Shown here: piece by piece, positions 12,766 through 24,970 of the stretch
Position numbering within the stretch: the first letter of the stretch is position 1
How the letters are laid out: each line of letters opens with the position of its first letter
Assembly: GCA_007922195.1 (NCBI GenBank)
Contig: ML681963.1
Span: forward strand, 51,769,030-51,833,029
Direction: 5' to 3'
DNA length: 64,000 nucleotides
From: Podocnemis expansa
Taxonomy: Eukaryota > Chordata > Testudines > Podocnemididae
Notes under the pieces: model-generated
Seen by the model: only the letters and a program-made list of their open reading frames with translations
Databases searched by the model: none
Told to the model about the DNA's origin: nothing
Position numbers and translations under genes: made by a program

Positions 12766-14272
12766 CACGGGTTGGCAACCCAAAAGACAGGAGCCATTTC
12801 CTTTCCAATAAACAAGTATTTTGAGAGCTGCAACAGGTGTAGCTCTCACCCTGCACAGCTGTGCCCCTCCCCCCCCCCAGCCTGGCTGGAGCCCCCAGGG
12901 CCAGCGCAACACTGTAAGCATGGTAAGCATTGCAGGGGGCTACCAGTGTTTGCAGGGCCAGCACTGGGGATCGTGGTGCCCCCCCGCAGCAGAGCGACAC
13001 TGGCGCAGATGAGTGAAATCATCAGGGGACCGCCACGGCGCTGTCCCCTTTTGATGCCCCTCAAAATGCTGGCGCCCCCCTGTCACGCAGGGGCTGCTTA
13101 CCGCCTACCACCAGCCCTGTTTGAGGGGCACCTAAACCTGCTGCACTGCGGACATCACTCGTCTGCCCGGCTGCAATTGTTACCAGAATTCAGGTACCAG
13201 GATTGTCTTGGTGCCGTCAGAGCCAATGAACACCAAGAGTGAAAAGGTATTTTCTTTATTGCATTTGTGATCACAAATGGGCCTCCTGCTCTAGTAGCAG
13301 AGATACCCTGATTACATCAAATGGTCAGTTTATATACCCCTGGTATCTTGTTAGTCCTGCCAAGCCTTATATGGTTACAAGTAAAACAGTGATACATAAT
13401 TGGTTGAAAATGATCTCAGGTGTGGGAGGATAGGGGTTTTTGGAGACAGGGAAGTTAGGGGATTTTGAAAGGAGAAGTGAGGGGATTTCTGAACTGGTAT
13501 CTAGATGATAAACAACAAAATGTCTTCGCTTAGGCTAAGGCAACCGCTACAGCTATTGAATGCAACTGTCATACTAGCTATGCTTAGTGCCTGCTTACAC
13601 AATCAATCCGCTGTGCTGCAGGGGGACGCCAGAAACCCTAGTGCCGGTGCTGGGAGCCCCTTCCCCTATGCGTTCTGGCTGTTGGCCCCCCCCACCCTTT
13701 TGCTGCATGGCTGAACCTCCCCCTCTTCCTCTGTCCATCTGCAGCCCCTCACCCCCTGTTCTCCAGTGCAGAACAGAGGCTGCCTCTCCCCCAGGCCCTG
13801 GATTAGGTCTGTTCAGTGCTGGGGGGGTGGGCAGGGGCCAAATGACCTGAACTCTGCAGAGTGGGCCTGCACCAGGGCCCTGCCCCTGAAAGCAGCAGTC
13901 CCACATAGGCCACTCTCCTCTTGCTGGTGGGGGGGAGCAGCCCGCCACAGGCAGGCAGGGCAACCAGGAACACTGCTCTGCATCTGCAGCAGAGCAGAGG
14001 CAGGGTGACGTGGCCTCTGGCACTGGCCATGTCTCCTGCCCCTGCCCCCAGCACCAGGAGCTGCTGTGCAGGCAGCCAGCCACCTCTGACTCGTGTGGGG
14101 GGAGAGCAGGGGCAGTGCTGGCACCCCAAAAGCAGGCAGGCTGGGACTTGTCTAATTCGGCCTGGTGCTAGGGCTGGCCGGGTGCCCCCCCTGCAGCCTG
14201 GCATCCCTGGAGCTGCAAGGTAGCAGTTAAACAGCTGCATGTGGCTCCAGAGCTGCAGGTTGCTGACCTCAG
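12766..14272. mobile_element. Nested hAT element of the same family as 1-746
   Basis: The left end CACGGGTTGGCAACCC and right end GGTTGCTGACCTCAG form a degraded hAT inverted repeat. Flanking 8-mers CCCTAGGT and CCTTAGGC agree at 6 of 8 positions. The interior around 13790-13900 matches the interior of the element at the window's left edge. A solo LTR (13178-13599) has landed inside it. The 199-codon frame at 12643-13242 crosses three element boundaries and is not a gene. Confidence 0.75.
13178..13599 (-). mobile_element. Solo LTR of an endogenous retrovirus-like element, 422 bp
   Basis: The boundaries on the plus strand are TGTTACCAG and GCTTACA, giving TGT...ACA ends. The flanks are the 4-mer CAAT at 13174-13177 and 13600-13603. 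On the minus strand a TATA box (GGTATATAAA, 13329-13338) precedes a polyadenylation signal (AATAAA, 13255-13260) by about 70 bases, the order expected for U3-R-U5. No internal retroviral sequence is attached. A 4-bp duplication is usual for gammaretrovirus-like families, but class is not established here. Confidence 0.65.
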
Positions 14273-14559
14273 CCTTAGGCAAACTGTTACTTTGGCACCC
14301 TCCTCCATGTTTTGTAAGAGATAATATATTAACATGTTTTTTCAAATAGATAAATACATTCCTTTCTGTCTAATTTGGCACTCCTCAAAGCCTGGTGCCC
14401 TAGACAACTGCCTAGTTCGCCTGTATGGATGGGCCTGCCCTGCCTTCTTAACAGCCTGAAGTTGTCTTGTTTTGAAGTAGTTTGTAATATGAAGATGTGA
14501 TTGCCTGCTCTGTAGCTTATGGCTGCTGCCTCTTTTGATATGATGATAGTCTAGTTCAG

Positions 14560-14685
14560 CAATACAAACAAGCTTTCATTGATTAAACTTGACAAAGTGG
14601 GATTTTCTCCCATGAAAGCTCATGTGATAAATAAATTTTAGTCTTTATAAGTGTCACCAGACTCCTTGTTCATTCTACTCGTGGT
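14560..14685 (+). mobile_element. Penelope-like element terminal module with hammerhead-like motif
   Basis: Reads AAAGCTCATG...TAGTCTTTATAAGTGTCACCAGACTCC, the reverse complement of the module seen at 17325, 52645 and 54382. In this orientation a hammerhead-type layout is visible: TTGACAA (for CTGANGA), a helix-II hairpin GTGGGATTTTCTCCCAT, then GAAA. Penelope-like retroelements are known to carry hammerhead ribozymes in their pseudo-LTRs, which is the basis of this assignment. Confidence 0.6.
14589..14650 (+). ncRNA. Degenerate hammerhead-ribozyme-like motif
   Basis: The core half TTGACAA departs from CTGANGA at two positions. Helix II pairs GTGGGA with TCCCAT around a short loop. GAAA follows directly at 14613-14616, then GCTCATG where helix III would start. 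The cleavage-site half and helix I could not be confirmed by eye. It is probably inactive in this copy. Confidence 0.4.
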
Positions 14686-17324
14686 TGCTGCAGCTTAGCC
14701 CAAGAGCAAGGTCTAAACTTGTCCAAAAAACATAAGGTTCAGCCCTCACATTTACAGCTGTCTGGCATGGGATGCTGAAGCTGCCACAAAGTGAAAGCCA
14801 AAGGGGGCTCCCAGCAGGCTTTTAAAAGCCTCCAGAAATAACCAATGGGTGCCGCCTGAGTTCACCCTTCCATTGCTGACACACACACCATCTCACCCTG
14901 CTCCTTCCAGACCAAGTCTCGTAACAAAACTGAGGTGGGCAAGATTCTCTGGGGCCTGAGGGTTATGGAAGGCTGAATTTGCATGGGCAGTAGCCAGGAT
15001 GGTGGGAAAGTGAGGGTTTAATGAGCCTTTTCATTAACTCCTCTTTAATTAGTAGGTCTGTACCTCTAAATCATCCTGGATTCTGCCCCCCATTTATGGC
15101 AAAAGCAGGGAGGTCAGGCAGCTGGCACGGGGAGGGTAAGAAGGACAAAGCCGTCTCCTGTCCTGTTGTGCCTGGTTAATTTCAATGAGAGCCTGAGGGT
15201 TGCGTAAAGGGCCGTGCTGAGCAGAAGGGCAGGATCCTGTTCGGGCACCAGGAGGATGAATCCAATGGCCTGACAAGCCTTGCCTCTGAAACCAAGGGGT
15301 TATTTCTCTACCCCAATGCTTCACCCACAGTTCTGCACCGCTCTGACACCAGTGCCCAATGCCCTTGCTGCATGGGGGTTTCTTGTACAAAGCTTTATTA
15401 TCCAGTGTGCTATGATAGGGGTCCAGCTGAGGTTGCAGCAATGCTGGGTGCTGCACAGACAGCTAGTGAGAGCTTGCTAAGCCCTCTACTTCCCATCCCT
15501 TGCAGCCTGCAAAAGCAAGGTCCAGCTGCCCTGCCTCGAATGAAGACCTCTCTCCTTAGTGCAGAAACTTTTTCCTGTGCTCCTCGCTCCCCATGCTCCT
15601 CCCTTGGCAGGGTCTGTGCCAATGCTGTCAGCAGATGGCTTCAGCGTGGAAAGTGCTAGACAGGTACCAAGGCACTGGAAAGGGAGGAAAGCTGGGCAAG
15701 GCATTTCCCTGCTCCATGCCTCAGTTTTCCCCTGCCACTGACTGCCCTTGGTAACCGCTTTGCAATCTCTGCATGGGAAGCTCTGTGAGTGCTGCTATTG
15801 CATTTCTGGTTATCCATCCTTCCTGTTTCTGCCTGTGGCTCTGTCTTTATCCTGTCTCCCTAGTTCCTTCTCTGGACCCCCCCCCCCCCAATCCACCAGT
15901 CAGTGCCAGAAAACTCATCTCCAAGAAACAAGAATTGCTGAAATGTAACATTCCTCTGCTCCTCACCCCTCGCCGCCAGCTCTCATTCCTCATCCTTTCT
16001 CATCTGTCCGGCTTACATGTTGCCTGGTTTTCCCCTGAAACAAATTCTATGCTTGGAAGAAACAACAGACTTGGTAAGGTAACTACAGTACATTCCAATG
16101 TGGGCAGTGACAGGTGTTTCTGGAGCCAGGTTTAGCATCCTCAGTCCGGGCACAGAGGATACCTCCAAGGTTGTCTGGGTGGCAAGAAGGCTGTGATCTT
16201 CCTTAGAGATTGTGGGTGCCTCTGTTTTTGAGTACCCCACTAGGGGTACTTTAAAATGGGGCCTGGGTCTCAGAGTGGGTATGTAGCCATCACCAGTAAC
16301 TGGGTCCCTTTTACAGTGTCTTAAATTGGACCCACAATATCATCAGTGACTCAAGTATCCAGGCCCAAGAGTCCAGTCAGCCCTGAGAGCTCAGGAAGGC
16401 CTGACAAGTCTGGAGTAGTAGATTTCCCGGGTCAGTGCTACAGAGCAACATGTGGGGCACTGTGTCTCACAAGCATGTGTTTAGCATTTCCCTGTGCTCT
16501 AGCCGACAAGGGAAGAAATGTGGAAAGAAAAGGAAAAAGAAACAACTTTTTTTCCCTCTCTGGCCCCTAAACTAGTCAAGGTGCAGAAATGTGTTGTAAT
16601 GAACAAGCACTTGGAGCTTAATGGAAAATTTTCCCTCTGTTCTGATTAGTTCTGGGTCAGTAAAATACCATTCACAGCTTGCAGGGACTGATTGCTCCTG
16701 ACACCAGGGTTTTTTTTGGGTTGAAGTTTGATTTATAAATAAGCCTTGGAGGTAGACCCTGGGGTCTTGGGGAAGAATTTGTGCTTAGGAGAAGCAAGGA
16801 GTCATTTACTAATGGAACAGAAAGTTTGAGTTTGGAGGCCTGGCACACGAGGGGCTGTTTGTAATCACAAGGCCCTGCCGCATGGTGTGGTGTGTTAGTG
16901 GCACCTCTGCCCTGTCACTGTGAAAGAAGGTTTGTGGCGCCATGAGCCAGGACTCTGGTGTGGGTGCTGACTCCCGCCTATCCCTGAAATTCAGGTGGGC
17001 CCTTTGGAGGTATGAGCGTGTGAATGTTCAGCTCTGTGTGTCCAAGGGAAATGCTTTCAATGCCCAAATACAAATTAGCCTGTGGAATGCCTCCTCAGTG
17101 CTATCTTGAAAGTGTAGAAGTATCCAAAAGACAACCAGATGTGTATAGGGATAAAAGGAATATGGACAGTAAATACTGAGGTGGAAAATAATCACATTTG
17201 GGAAGCCATCTAAACCCTCCTACTTCAGAGTTAGAACCAATATCTGCTGATAAGGGTCAGAAGGAAATGTATCCCATAAATAACCAACTGGATGGTGAAT
17301 TCTGCAGGGTTCTGTTGTTTCCAG
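14686..17324. other. Noncoding stretch; MIR trace near 15690-15740
   Basis: No gene is supported. The part at 15690-15740 (GGCAAGGCATTTCCC then GCCTCAGTTTTCCCC) looks like a short MIR core in plus orientation. The rest is unassigned; 15000-15060 carries TTAATTAG and could be conserved noncoding DNA. Confidence 0.35.
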
Positions 17325-17440
17325 TAAAACAAACCAGGTGTCCTGTGGCACTTAAAGACTGACTAATTTATGTATTGCATGAGCTTTTGTGAGGAAAAAA
17401 TCCCACTGTCAGATGCTTTGAAGATGGGGGAACTTACAGA
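17325..17440 (-). mobile_element. Penelope-like element terminal module, degenerate
   Basis: Plus-strand text starts GTCCTGTGGCACTTAAAGAC and continues to GCATGAGCTTTTGTGAGG, the same module as at 52645 and 54382. On the minus strand CTGACA, a GTGGGA/TCCTCAC hairpin and AAAA replace the hammerhead core words. The following sequence to about 17680 may be element body, but no reverse transcriptase motif is visible. Confidence 0.6.
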
Positions 17441-19230
17441 AAGATAGGAAATAAATACATAGAAGTGTAAGTCATAGGAAAAGGTCACACTGTAACAGCA
17501 AATCAAAACAGTTAAGTTTCAAAGACTGGAGAACAGCATACAGAGGAATACAAGGTCAAATAACCTGTTGTAGTGAGAGAAAAATCCAACATCGCTATTA
17601 AGTCCTCTCTGGTTGGGGTGTGGGGGGAACTGGCTGTGACTGGAGACTGAATGGATTTGAACATTTCCACTCCTGTATGGGGAAGGCTGGGGATCTGAGC
17701 ACTCAGCAGCAGGATTCAGTCCTGCCCTTGGAGAAGTAGCTGCACCACAAGGAATGTCTTGTTGAATGAGCTGTTGCAGCCCCATGTGTCTGGGAGCTCA
17801 TTTGTGTTGTGCACACAAGCCTGTTACAGGAAAGGCACGTGTGATTGAACTTTATGGGCCATTTATGAGCAGGGAGCCAGGCAGTGCACAGCCCATCTTC
17901 ATTCCCCAGATTTCAATGTGTTGTTTAAATAAACAGACGCTAATGAAGACAGATACAGCCGGGCTTCTGCGATGAACAGTATCTTCTCTGTGCTATTTGA
18001 GTGAATGGGCCATGGCTAGGAATTGAAGCTCATGGAACATTTCCAAGCTAAGCCAGGGAAGGAGGGGGAACACCTCTGCCTCACCTAGCAAATGCAGTTC
18101 TCTGTTTAAGGAAATGGATCTGTATGGCTTAATTAATCTGGATGGTAACGTGGCTGGTTCAGAAGCTGCCACTGTAGCTTGCCATCTGCAGAGCATCTAA
18201 GCAGTGTGTTATATTCATTGTCTGGAAAGGCCTTTTCTTGCCCTACCCAGTCTTGAATCCCCAAACAGCTGGCTGGCTGCTGGTCAGCTGCCTGCAATTA
18301 GCTGGTGAGGTGATTCTCTGTCTTCACCATGTTACGAGTCAGAACTGCTGGGGTCTGGTTTTGCATGGCAGCAGTGTGTCTAGAAAGGAATGGTGCTGTT
18401 GAATGGTACATCAGGGTAGCATCATAGACCTGAATCTCTGCTAGTGACAAAAGCTGGGCTGGATTTCTATCCAGGTTTCTTCTGAAACAGGCTGTGCTGA
18501 CTGACTAGTTCCTGATCCAGCCTCAAACACCATGAGCCCATCTCAGTTTGCCATATGTCCCCACCTACATTGCCTAGCTCTGGCCAACGGCGCAGTAGCA
18601 AAAATGTGGAAGTTATTTAGGTCAGCTGATTTATCCCCTTGTCATAACATGGCACAAATAGCTGGAAGTGCAGTAACTGCTCCGTGGCGTTGAACATAGG
18701 GTTGAATCACACCTTGTGCCTATGACCTTGGCCAGTGTCTGATGCCAGCTGTCACTGTCCAAAACAAATGTTACACCCGTTTCCCCAAACACTTGGCATT
18801 TGGGGCTAACTCTTGCCGACTGTGCTTCCTGACTAGGGACCATACAGCCAAATTCCCTCAGCCAATCAGCCATGCACCCCAAGCAGCCTGTCCCTAGGAA
18901 CCTGGCTGTGATAACGTCATTCATCATCAAATTCCCTCCTGTCCATGCTCTGCTTAAATATTAAGTTTGCATGACATATGCTTCAGCAGTCAAAAGCTTG
19001 CAGTTAAACCTGTGTAGTATCAGGGTGAGTGTGGCATCTTGCAGTGTGTTAATTAGCAGTGCCACGTTGCTGATGTTAGGGTGACCCAGACCCACAGCCA
19101 GTTGGTCTCTGAGTCCATCTGCTTAGTGATTTAGCTTCAGCAAAGCAGCACCAGGTTCTTGTTATCTCCTGCTGAAATTACAAGCCTTCTTGGGTGGGAA
19201 CTAGCCTGGCCAATGCCAGGATAATGGCTC
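17441..19230. other. Noncoding stretch, nothing firmly assignable
   Basis: About 17441-17680 may continue the Penelope-like element. The part at 17800-17970 has the moderately AT-rich, low-CpG look of conserved noncoding DNA but is not demonstrable without alignment. No exon is recognised. Confidence 0.35.
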
Positions 19231-19600
19231 CAATGCCTGCAGAAGAGAAGACTGAGGGGGGATTTGATAGCAACCTTCAGCTACTTGAAGGGATGCTCGA
19301 AGGAGGACAGAGCTTAGCTGATCTCAGTAGTAACAGAGGACAGAACAAGGAGTAATGTTTCAAGTTGCAGCTGGGGAGATTGAGGTTGGATATCAGGAAA
19401 AACTTTCTTACTAGGAGAGTGGTGAACATTTGAATGGTCTGTCTACAGAAGTGGTGGAATCTCCATCTTGGAGGTATTTAAGGTTTGGTTAGACAAAACC
19501 CTGGCTGGGATAATTTAGTGAGAGTGGTCCTGCTCTTTTTGGCAGGAGGTTGGACTAGATGACCTCATGAGGTCCCTTCTAACTCTATGATTCTGTGATG
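19231..19600 (+). mobile_element. CR1 LINE, 5'-truncated 3' end
   Basis: Begins in the end of the CR1 reverse-transcriptase frame (CCTGCAGAAGAGAAGACTGA, encoding the Leu-Gln-Lys-Arg-Arg stretch) and runs through the 3' UTR to GGTCCCTTCTAACTCTATGATTCTGTGA, ending in the ATTCTRTGA-type tail. CR1 elements are usually 5'-truncated and lack clear target duplications, as here. Confidence 0.93.
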
Positions 19601-21173
19601 TGATCTGTCAAGTACTAAGGAAGAGAGAAGCCATGGAGAAGGAAAAGCTAGCTATGATAAGTACTACCAGCTCATTTCTTCGCTTCAGAAGCTCTGGCGC
19701 ACAGCCAAAGCTACTCAGAAGAGGCTGCTGTGCAATGGCCCCTGACCCAGGATGAGACATCGCTGCAGGAAAATACTCTCCATCATCCACTTCCTGAGTG
19801 CGGCAGGCTGAGCATAGGACTGGATATTGAAAACCTGGGCTCTATGCTGAGCTCCACCAGAAGCTTCTTCTGGAGCTTAGGGAAGTCACAGAGGACAATG
19901 TTTTCTGAAAGGATATTGAGTGCACAAGCAAGCATGAAATGTTCCTAGCATGGGCCCTTGGCATGTCTTGGAGATCTGGCCTCTTTCATGCAGCTCAGGA
20001 AGGCTCCCCAAAACCAAGGCATTTGATGGTGCTAGTGACATTTGATCCCTCTGGGCTTTCATGTCTCCTTCTGAACATGGTGGGACTGGTCGTTGGCACC
20101 CCTACGATGCCAGTCCAGCCATCTCCTCACCTCAGGGGAAGTGGGGTGGTGGGGAGCATGTCCTGTCTCACACTTTATAGATCCATGTCTTACACAAGGC
20201 TTTCAGAGTCCACAGGAATTAGACTTGCACTCGTGCCCCACTTGCATCACAGGGTTGGTGAAGAAACAGGCCCAGGCTCCTACCCCATACAAGTTACTGT
20301 GTCACCCCAGGCAATGTCAGGCCATTGGGGCAGTTACAGTCTAGCTCTCCGGGTGGCTGTTTGCTGACTGTTGTGCTCCAGTTTCTTTCATGCAAAGGAA
20401 GACTGTAACTGACATCTGCACAGCCTGGAGGCTGTTTGCTGTGATCTTTTGGGAGTATTGCTGTGTTTCTACATGTGCACACAGCAGGTGGATTTGCCAG
20501 CATGGCTTTTTCCTATTGGACCTCTCCTTTCTCTAGCCTGGCTTGATGGTACAACGGATGAAAACAGAATGGTGTTTATGGCAGCTCCTGTCAGAGGCAC
20601 CAAAGATGGTGTCTGTCCAGGTGCCACATGCTTCCTAAATGTTCCCTAAGGATTCAGATGCTGTGACTTCAGAGTTTCATTTCAGCAGTTTGTCACAGCT
20701 CTGGCGCCACTCCTGAAACATTCCTGATCAAAGTAATGTGTCCAACCTTTTTCTTTGTTGTAGCATCACCCTGAGGAGGAGGAGAAAAGAAGGGATGAGA
20801 GAAATGCAGCAGACTTTTCTCCTCCCCCCCCAACAGCCTTAATATTTGCAGAATTTAAAAACCAAGGATTTCACTTGGGGATGAAAATCACTCAGGGGCT
20901 GGTGGCATTAAGCCATAGGCACAAGTACCTATGGAGCTGAGATGGTCCAGGACCTCTTCTTCAAAGTCACAAACATCCAGGACCCTTGAGGTTTGCTACA
21001 GAAGCAAGATAGGGAAGAGGGGGAAAAAAGAGCTAGATGAGCAAACTGCTAAGCTAAGCAGCAACAAATGATTTTTTGTGTGGGTCTCAAAAGTCTGACG
21101 GGCTTTTGGATCTCTCCCTGGAAGTGTAGGTGTGGGGGCACAGAGAGGGTCTGTGGTTTTCTTTGTGTTAGAT
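19601..21173. other. Noncoding stretch, nothing assignable
   Basis: No exon or repeat family is recognised. Overlapping frames of up to 142 codons near 19939-20367 have no family resemblance. Confidence 0.4.
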
Positions 21174-22257
21174 CAGTGGTTCCCAACCTTTTCTCTGCCA
21201 TGGCACACCTTGATACCTTAAAATTTTCGAGGCACACCACTATTAAAAACCCTCATGAATATTCAAATTAACTTTAATTATGAATATTCATGAACCACAG
21301 CACAGGGTTTCAGAAGTGCTGCTATGTGGGGTAGTAGGGGTAGCAGAGCAGGGGTGGCAAAACAGGGGAGGTCAGGCATCATGGGCAGTGGCAGGAGTGA
21401 GTGTGGAGAGCAGAGCAGGGCAGGGGTGGCAAAAGAGGACAAGGGCAGCCATGTGGGGAACAGCACAAGGGTAGCGAGAGAGGAAGGGAGAACAAGAGCG
21501 GCTTGGGGGGGGGGGGGGCAAAATGGGAAGGTAGAGCAGGGGAGCATGGCCCAGCACCCACTTCCTCCTTCCCCACAGTGGCCCCTGCCACCCAGGGCAA
21601 ATCCTCCCCCCATTGCTACTCCCTCCCACCCCACTGGGTACTGGCCCCCTCCCCTAGCCCCCTGTTGCCTGTGATGGACCCTCCCATCACTGCAGGGGCC
21701 AGAATTAGGCCTCCAGCCCCCAGCTACATCCCCCCCACACACAGCCACCCCACAACCCCTGCTACATGTCCTCTGCTACACAGCCACTCTGAGCCACCTC
21801 TGCTTTGTGCACACACCTGCTCCACACAACCCCCAGCAGCTTTCCTCCCCAAAGCCCTTGCGTCTGCTGTTTGCAGACTGGCTGAACTGCTGGGAGCTGC
21901 TCCACTCTGCAGCGGGAGATTCACACCCCTCCCACCCCTCTCTGCTGGCTGGGCCCAAGGTGGAGCCACTAGAACACTGTGTTCGGGCTGCTCCTGCTAT
22001 TTTTAGGGGGACCCCTGGAACTCTGTGTTCCAGTGCCTTCCTCTATTTTTAGGGGGGCCAGAAGGCTGCCTGCCTAAATATAGGGGGCCCCAGACCTGTG
22101 TTCCAGTGCCTTCCCCCTTACGTTAACCCCTGCCTTTTCCCAGCCCTGCACAGCCCACATGGCTGGGGTGACCAGGGAGGGAACTTCAACTCCAGCTCTC
22201 GGGGATGCTCGCGACACACTTCGAGTGGTGCCGCGGCACACTGGTTGGGAACCACTG
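21174..22257. mobile_element. hAT DNA transposon, non-autonomous, 1084 bp, perfect TSD
   Basis: The termini are a perfect 15-bp inverted repeat CAGTGGTTCCCAACC. The flanks are an exact 8-bp duplication TGTTAGAT at 21166-21173 and 22258-22265. The interior is GC-rich with purine/pyrimidine runs and a short tandem duplication near 22000-22110 (the phrase TGTTCCAGTGCCTTCC occurs twice). Frames of 201 and 156 codons inside it are by-products of low stop density; no transposase or BED/hATC domain is seen. Confidence 0.95.
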
Positions 22258-22265
22258 TGTTAGAT

Positions 22266-23800
22266 TGTAGTAGTGTTTTGGCCTCAGGGCCTCCTCCCTG
22301 GGCCTAACCCAACCAGCTGAATATCTCAGCACTCAGTGAATCATACCACTGGTTTTAGCTCTATCCTAGCTCCCTTTTTCCTTCTGGTTACGCCTCAGTC
22401 AGCCCCTGCCTCACCTGCGTGAGTGACACCTGCTCCCTAATAAAGAGCTGAAAGACATCTTGATTTTGCAAGGACTTTGGTAGGATTACTCCTGCGCTGT
22501 TGCTTAAATGCCTCTCTGAATTAACTGGGCCCAGTGGTTAAACCAAGTGAGTGCCTCCTGCCTGAGCTCCAGTCCAATCGTGATTACTGCACCTCAGATC
22601 ACATTAGCTAATTGAATCTCTTCCGACCCAGCCTCACCCCACTGTTGATCTCAGAGTGCTTTCCCGGTGTATCAGCTTTTACAAAAGTACTTTGTTGTTT
22701 CCTTGCTGCTGTGATGTTTCCTCAAGGGCAGAGTATCCTCTGTGTTCTTGAGCGGTGAAGAGATGTCCAGCCAGCCTTCCCCTCACCTCTAGAACTGCTG
22801 TTGGCCTCTCTGGAGAGCAGACGAGCCTTATTGAATACTGTACATACTTAACAGTCAGCAAAACTGATTCTCTTAGGGTCTAGCAAGTCAATTACAGCAG
22901 GTCAAATAAACACTGGAGCTGGTCTCTGGTGCTGAGGCGATCAAATGCAATTGGCCTTTAATACCAAGACAAGCTCCTGTTAAATCTCAATTAAGTGCGG
23001 AACGGCTATTGAAAACAAGGCTCCGCTCATATTTCCCTATTTTGTTCCAGTCTGTCTTCACCCAAGCCAAATATGGTTCCTCTGTTCTCTCTGGGGGTCT
23101 TGAGCTTGTATTTAACATTAGCACCAGCAGCTGGATGGCTAAAAAGCATTCATGTGATATGAGGAACAGGGTGACCCCCATAGTGAGTGAGTCCTCTGGG
23201 TGCACTCCCTGTGCTCTGTGTTTTGGAAGTAGCATGTCAGTAGCTAGCCGTGGAACCTTTATGGATCACTTGGAAACCTGGCAATTTGGGACCCGGCTTA
23301 GCCAGTGATGTTTCTCTGCCTTGTTTTGGCAGCAAAGACACTGTAGGCATCTGTCCCCATGCCTTTCTAGCCTGCATTCTGATTGATATCTGCAGCACCC
23401 ACAAGACGGTGCTGTGCAGCCCCTGCAACTCCCCTTTGCACAAAATTAACCCAGGACACCTGGGGAGCTGAATGGGGAGCTGTTGCTCTCCCTTGCCCAG
23501 AGCTGCCCCCTGGCTGCGATGCCTTCAGATGCTGTGGGGAGGCACCTGTGGCAAGCTTTGTCTTGTCACCATAGCAACTGCATGCCAGCGCAGGTTCTGT
23601 GCTGCACCTCCCTGAGTCAGTCCATCCAGCTTGAAATGTAGCCTGGATTTGAGAGTGATGCTGCAAGGTGCTGTCAGAGCCAGGCACCAGGCCCTGCTGG
23701 GACAGCTGTGTAGTGGCTTTGGAAATGGCCGGGTTGTCAATCCTAATTTGAGAACTTCAGAAACTCAGCCAGCGGTTGTGGGGCTTGGCCAGGCAGGGAT
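22266..23800. other. Noncoding stretch; possible regulatory DNA at 22880-23050
   Basis: No exon or repeat is recognised. The part at 22880-23050 contains CAATTA, CAATTAAG and several AT-rich cores within a stretch without the decay typical of the neighbouring repeats. It is a candidate for conserved noncoding sequence only. Confidence 0.3.
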
Positions 23801-23880
23801 GGGTGAAGCTCTGTGGCCTGCAATTGTGGGAGAGGTTGGCCCAGATGATCAGGATGGTCCCTTGCAGTCTGTGGAAGGAG
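23801..23880 (+). mobile_element. CR1-family LINE, short 3' end fragment
   Basis: Reads GGTGAAGCTCTGTGGCCTG then GATGATCAGGATGGTCCCTT, which matches the well-known 3' terminal text of an older CR1/L3-type family. The tail repeat is not preserved. Confidence 0.65.
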
Positions 23881-24760
23881 GACTCAATGCCAAGAAATAC
23901 CAGCAGCTCTGTGTGGCCTGAGCAGAGGAGTGGTGTCCCTGGGGCCTCTCCTCCCTTATGCTGGTCCCATCATTGCCTGGGAGGCTGCTGATGAGGCTTG
24001 GGGTAACATGGAGCCTTCCCTGGGACAGATGGGCATTCAGGGGGTGAGTAAAGCATGATGCAGCTGTGGTGCCAGTTTCCCCTGAACCTCCCCTGTGCCT
24101 GCCACCGCATATTCCTCAGCTCTGACCCAGACGGATCAGATTTGCCAGTCAGCCTGAGTCCACCTGGCCCTCCAAGCCAGGCCGCTTCGGAGACATGCCC
24201 ACAGATGGGGCCAGCTGTTGCCTTTTCGTCCTGGATTCTCCTGCCATGCCCCTCATCTGGTTTCTCATATGCCTCTCTGCACTCGTTATCCTGTTGATCC
24301 AGGCTGCATTCAAACAGGTGCCCATCTGGAAATGCTGTTTCCTCTTACTGCATAGCTCCATCTTAGCTCCAGTGTGACAACAGGACTTGTAGACCTATTC
24401 CCTCCCTTCCTCCCTGATAAAAGCCTCCTGTTCTGCTAGACTACAGTGGGCTATCTTTTGGAGACACTCAATGCTCCTCACATGCAGAAGGCTGTATTAA
24501 CAGACTAAGGCTCTGGGGCTCTCTAGAGATATTTAGTGCCTGGCTGCCTGAGAGAAGCCCTCAGCCCTGCAGTCTGCAATCTGCTTCCATCAGGAGCTGG
24601 GGGCCTGTTTTGCAGAAGTGACCCCTGCCAAAAATGTTCCCTGCTCATGGTGAAAATTGAGCCAAGAATTTGAAATGTTTTCCACGTTCTGTACTCCCCC
24701 ACCGATCAAGATTTGAACTCCTGGAGGCAATGTGAGCAACAAAGGTACATAACCGCATAT
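23881..24760. other. Noncoding stretch, nothing assignable
   Basis: No gene, RNA or repeat family is recognised. Confidence 0.4.
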
Positions 24761-24806
24761 CTGTGCCAGTCAATATCCTTCAATGTGTGCCGTTAACATG
24801 TTTGTT
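24761..24806 (+). repeat. Outlying copy of a 50-bp repeat unit
   Basis: CTGTGCCAGTCAATATCCTT opens this copy and also opens the unit at 25096-25145. It lies about 285 bases upstream of the tandem pair, with a MIR-like fragment in between. Confidence 0.6.
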
Positions 24807-24861
24807 TTTTTATTGATAATTATATTAACCATGTTTAAGACTCTGCTGCTGAAGGACCACT

Positions 24862-24970
24862 TGAGAACAGGGCCTATGCTGCTAGGGGCTGTACAAATGC
24901 AGAATAGTACAGTCTCTGCCTTGAGAATTTACAGCCTAAACACATGAAGTAAACAGGGAGAAGGGGGAAT
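24862..24970 (-). repeat. MIR-like SINE fragment (3' core side)
   Basis: Contains GGGGCTGTACAAATGCAGAA and the phrase for the segment leading to TTTACAGCCTAAACACATGA, which is the reverse-complement layout of the core and 3' part of an amniote MIR-like SINE. Confidence 0.55.

Larger units (their letters stand above)
12732..14442. mobile_element. Outer hAT element (interrupted by a second hAT)
   Basis: The left end is CAGGGCCAGCCCAAGGG and the right end, reverse-complemented, is CAGGGCAGGCCCATCC. The flanking 8-mers are GCTTCTTA (12724-12731) and CCTTCTTA (14443-14450), 7 of 8 identical. Only about 200 bases belong to this element itself (12732-12765 and 14273-14442); the rest is a nested insertion. 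The phrase TTTGGCACCCTAGG/CAAACTG near the junction also starts the relative at 27491. Confidence 0.8.

Noticed and set aside
12643..13242. 199-codon plus-strand open frame
   Set aside because: It crosses the starts of two hAT elements and enters a solo LTR; no family resemblance.
21401..22006. 201-codon plus-strand open frame
   Set aside because: Entirely inside a non-autonomous hAT with perfect ends; Pro/Ser-rich low-complexity translation, no transposase motifs.
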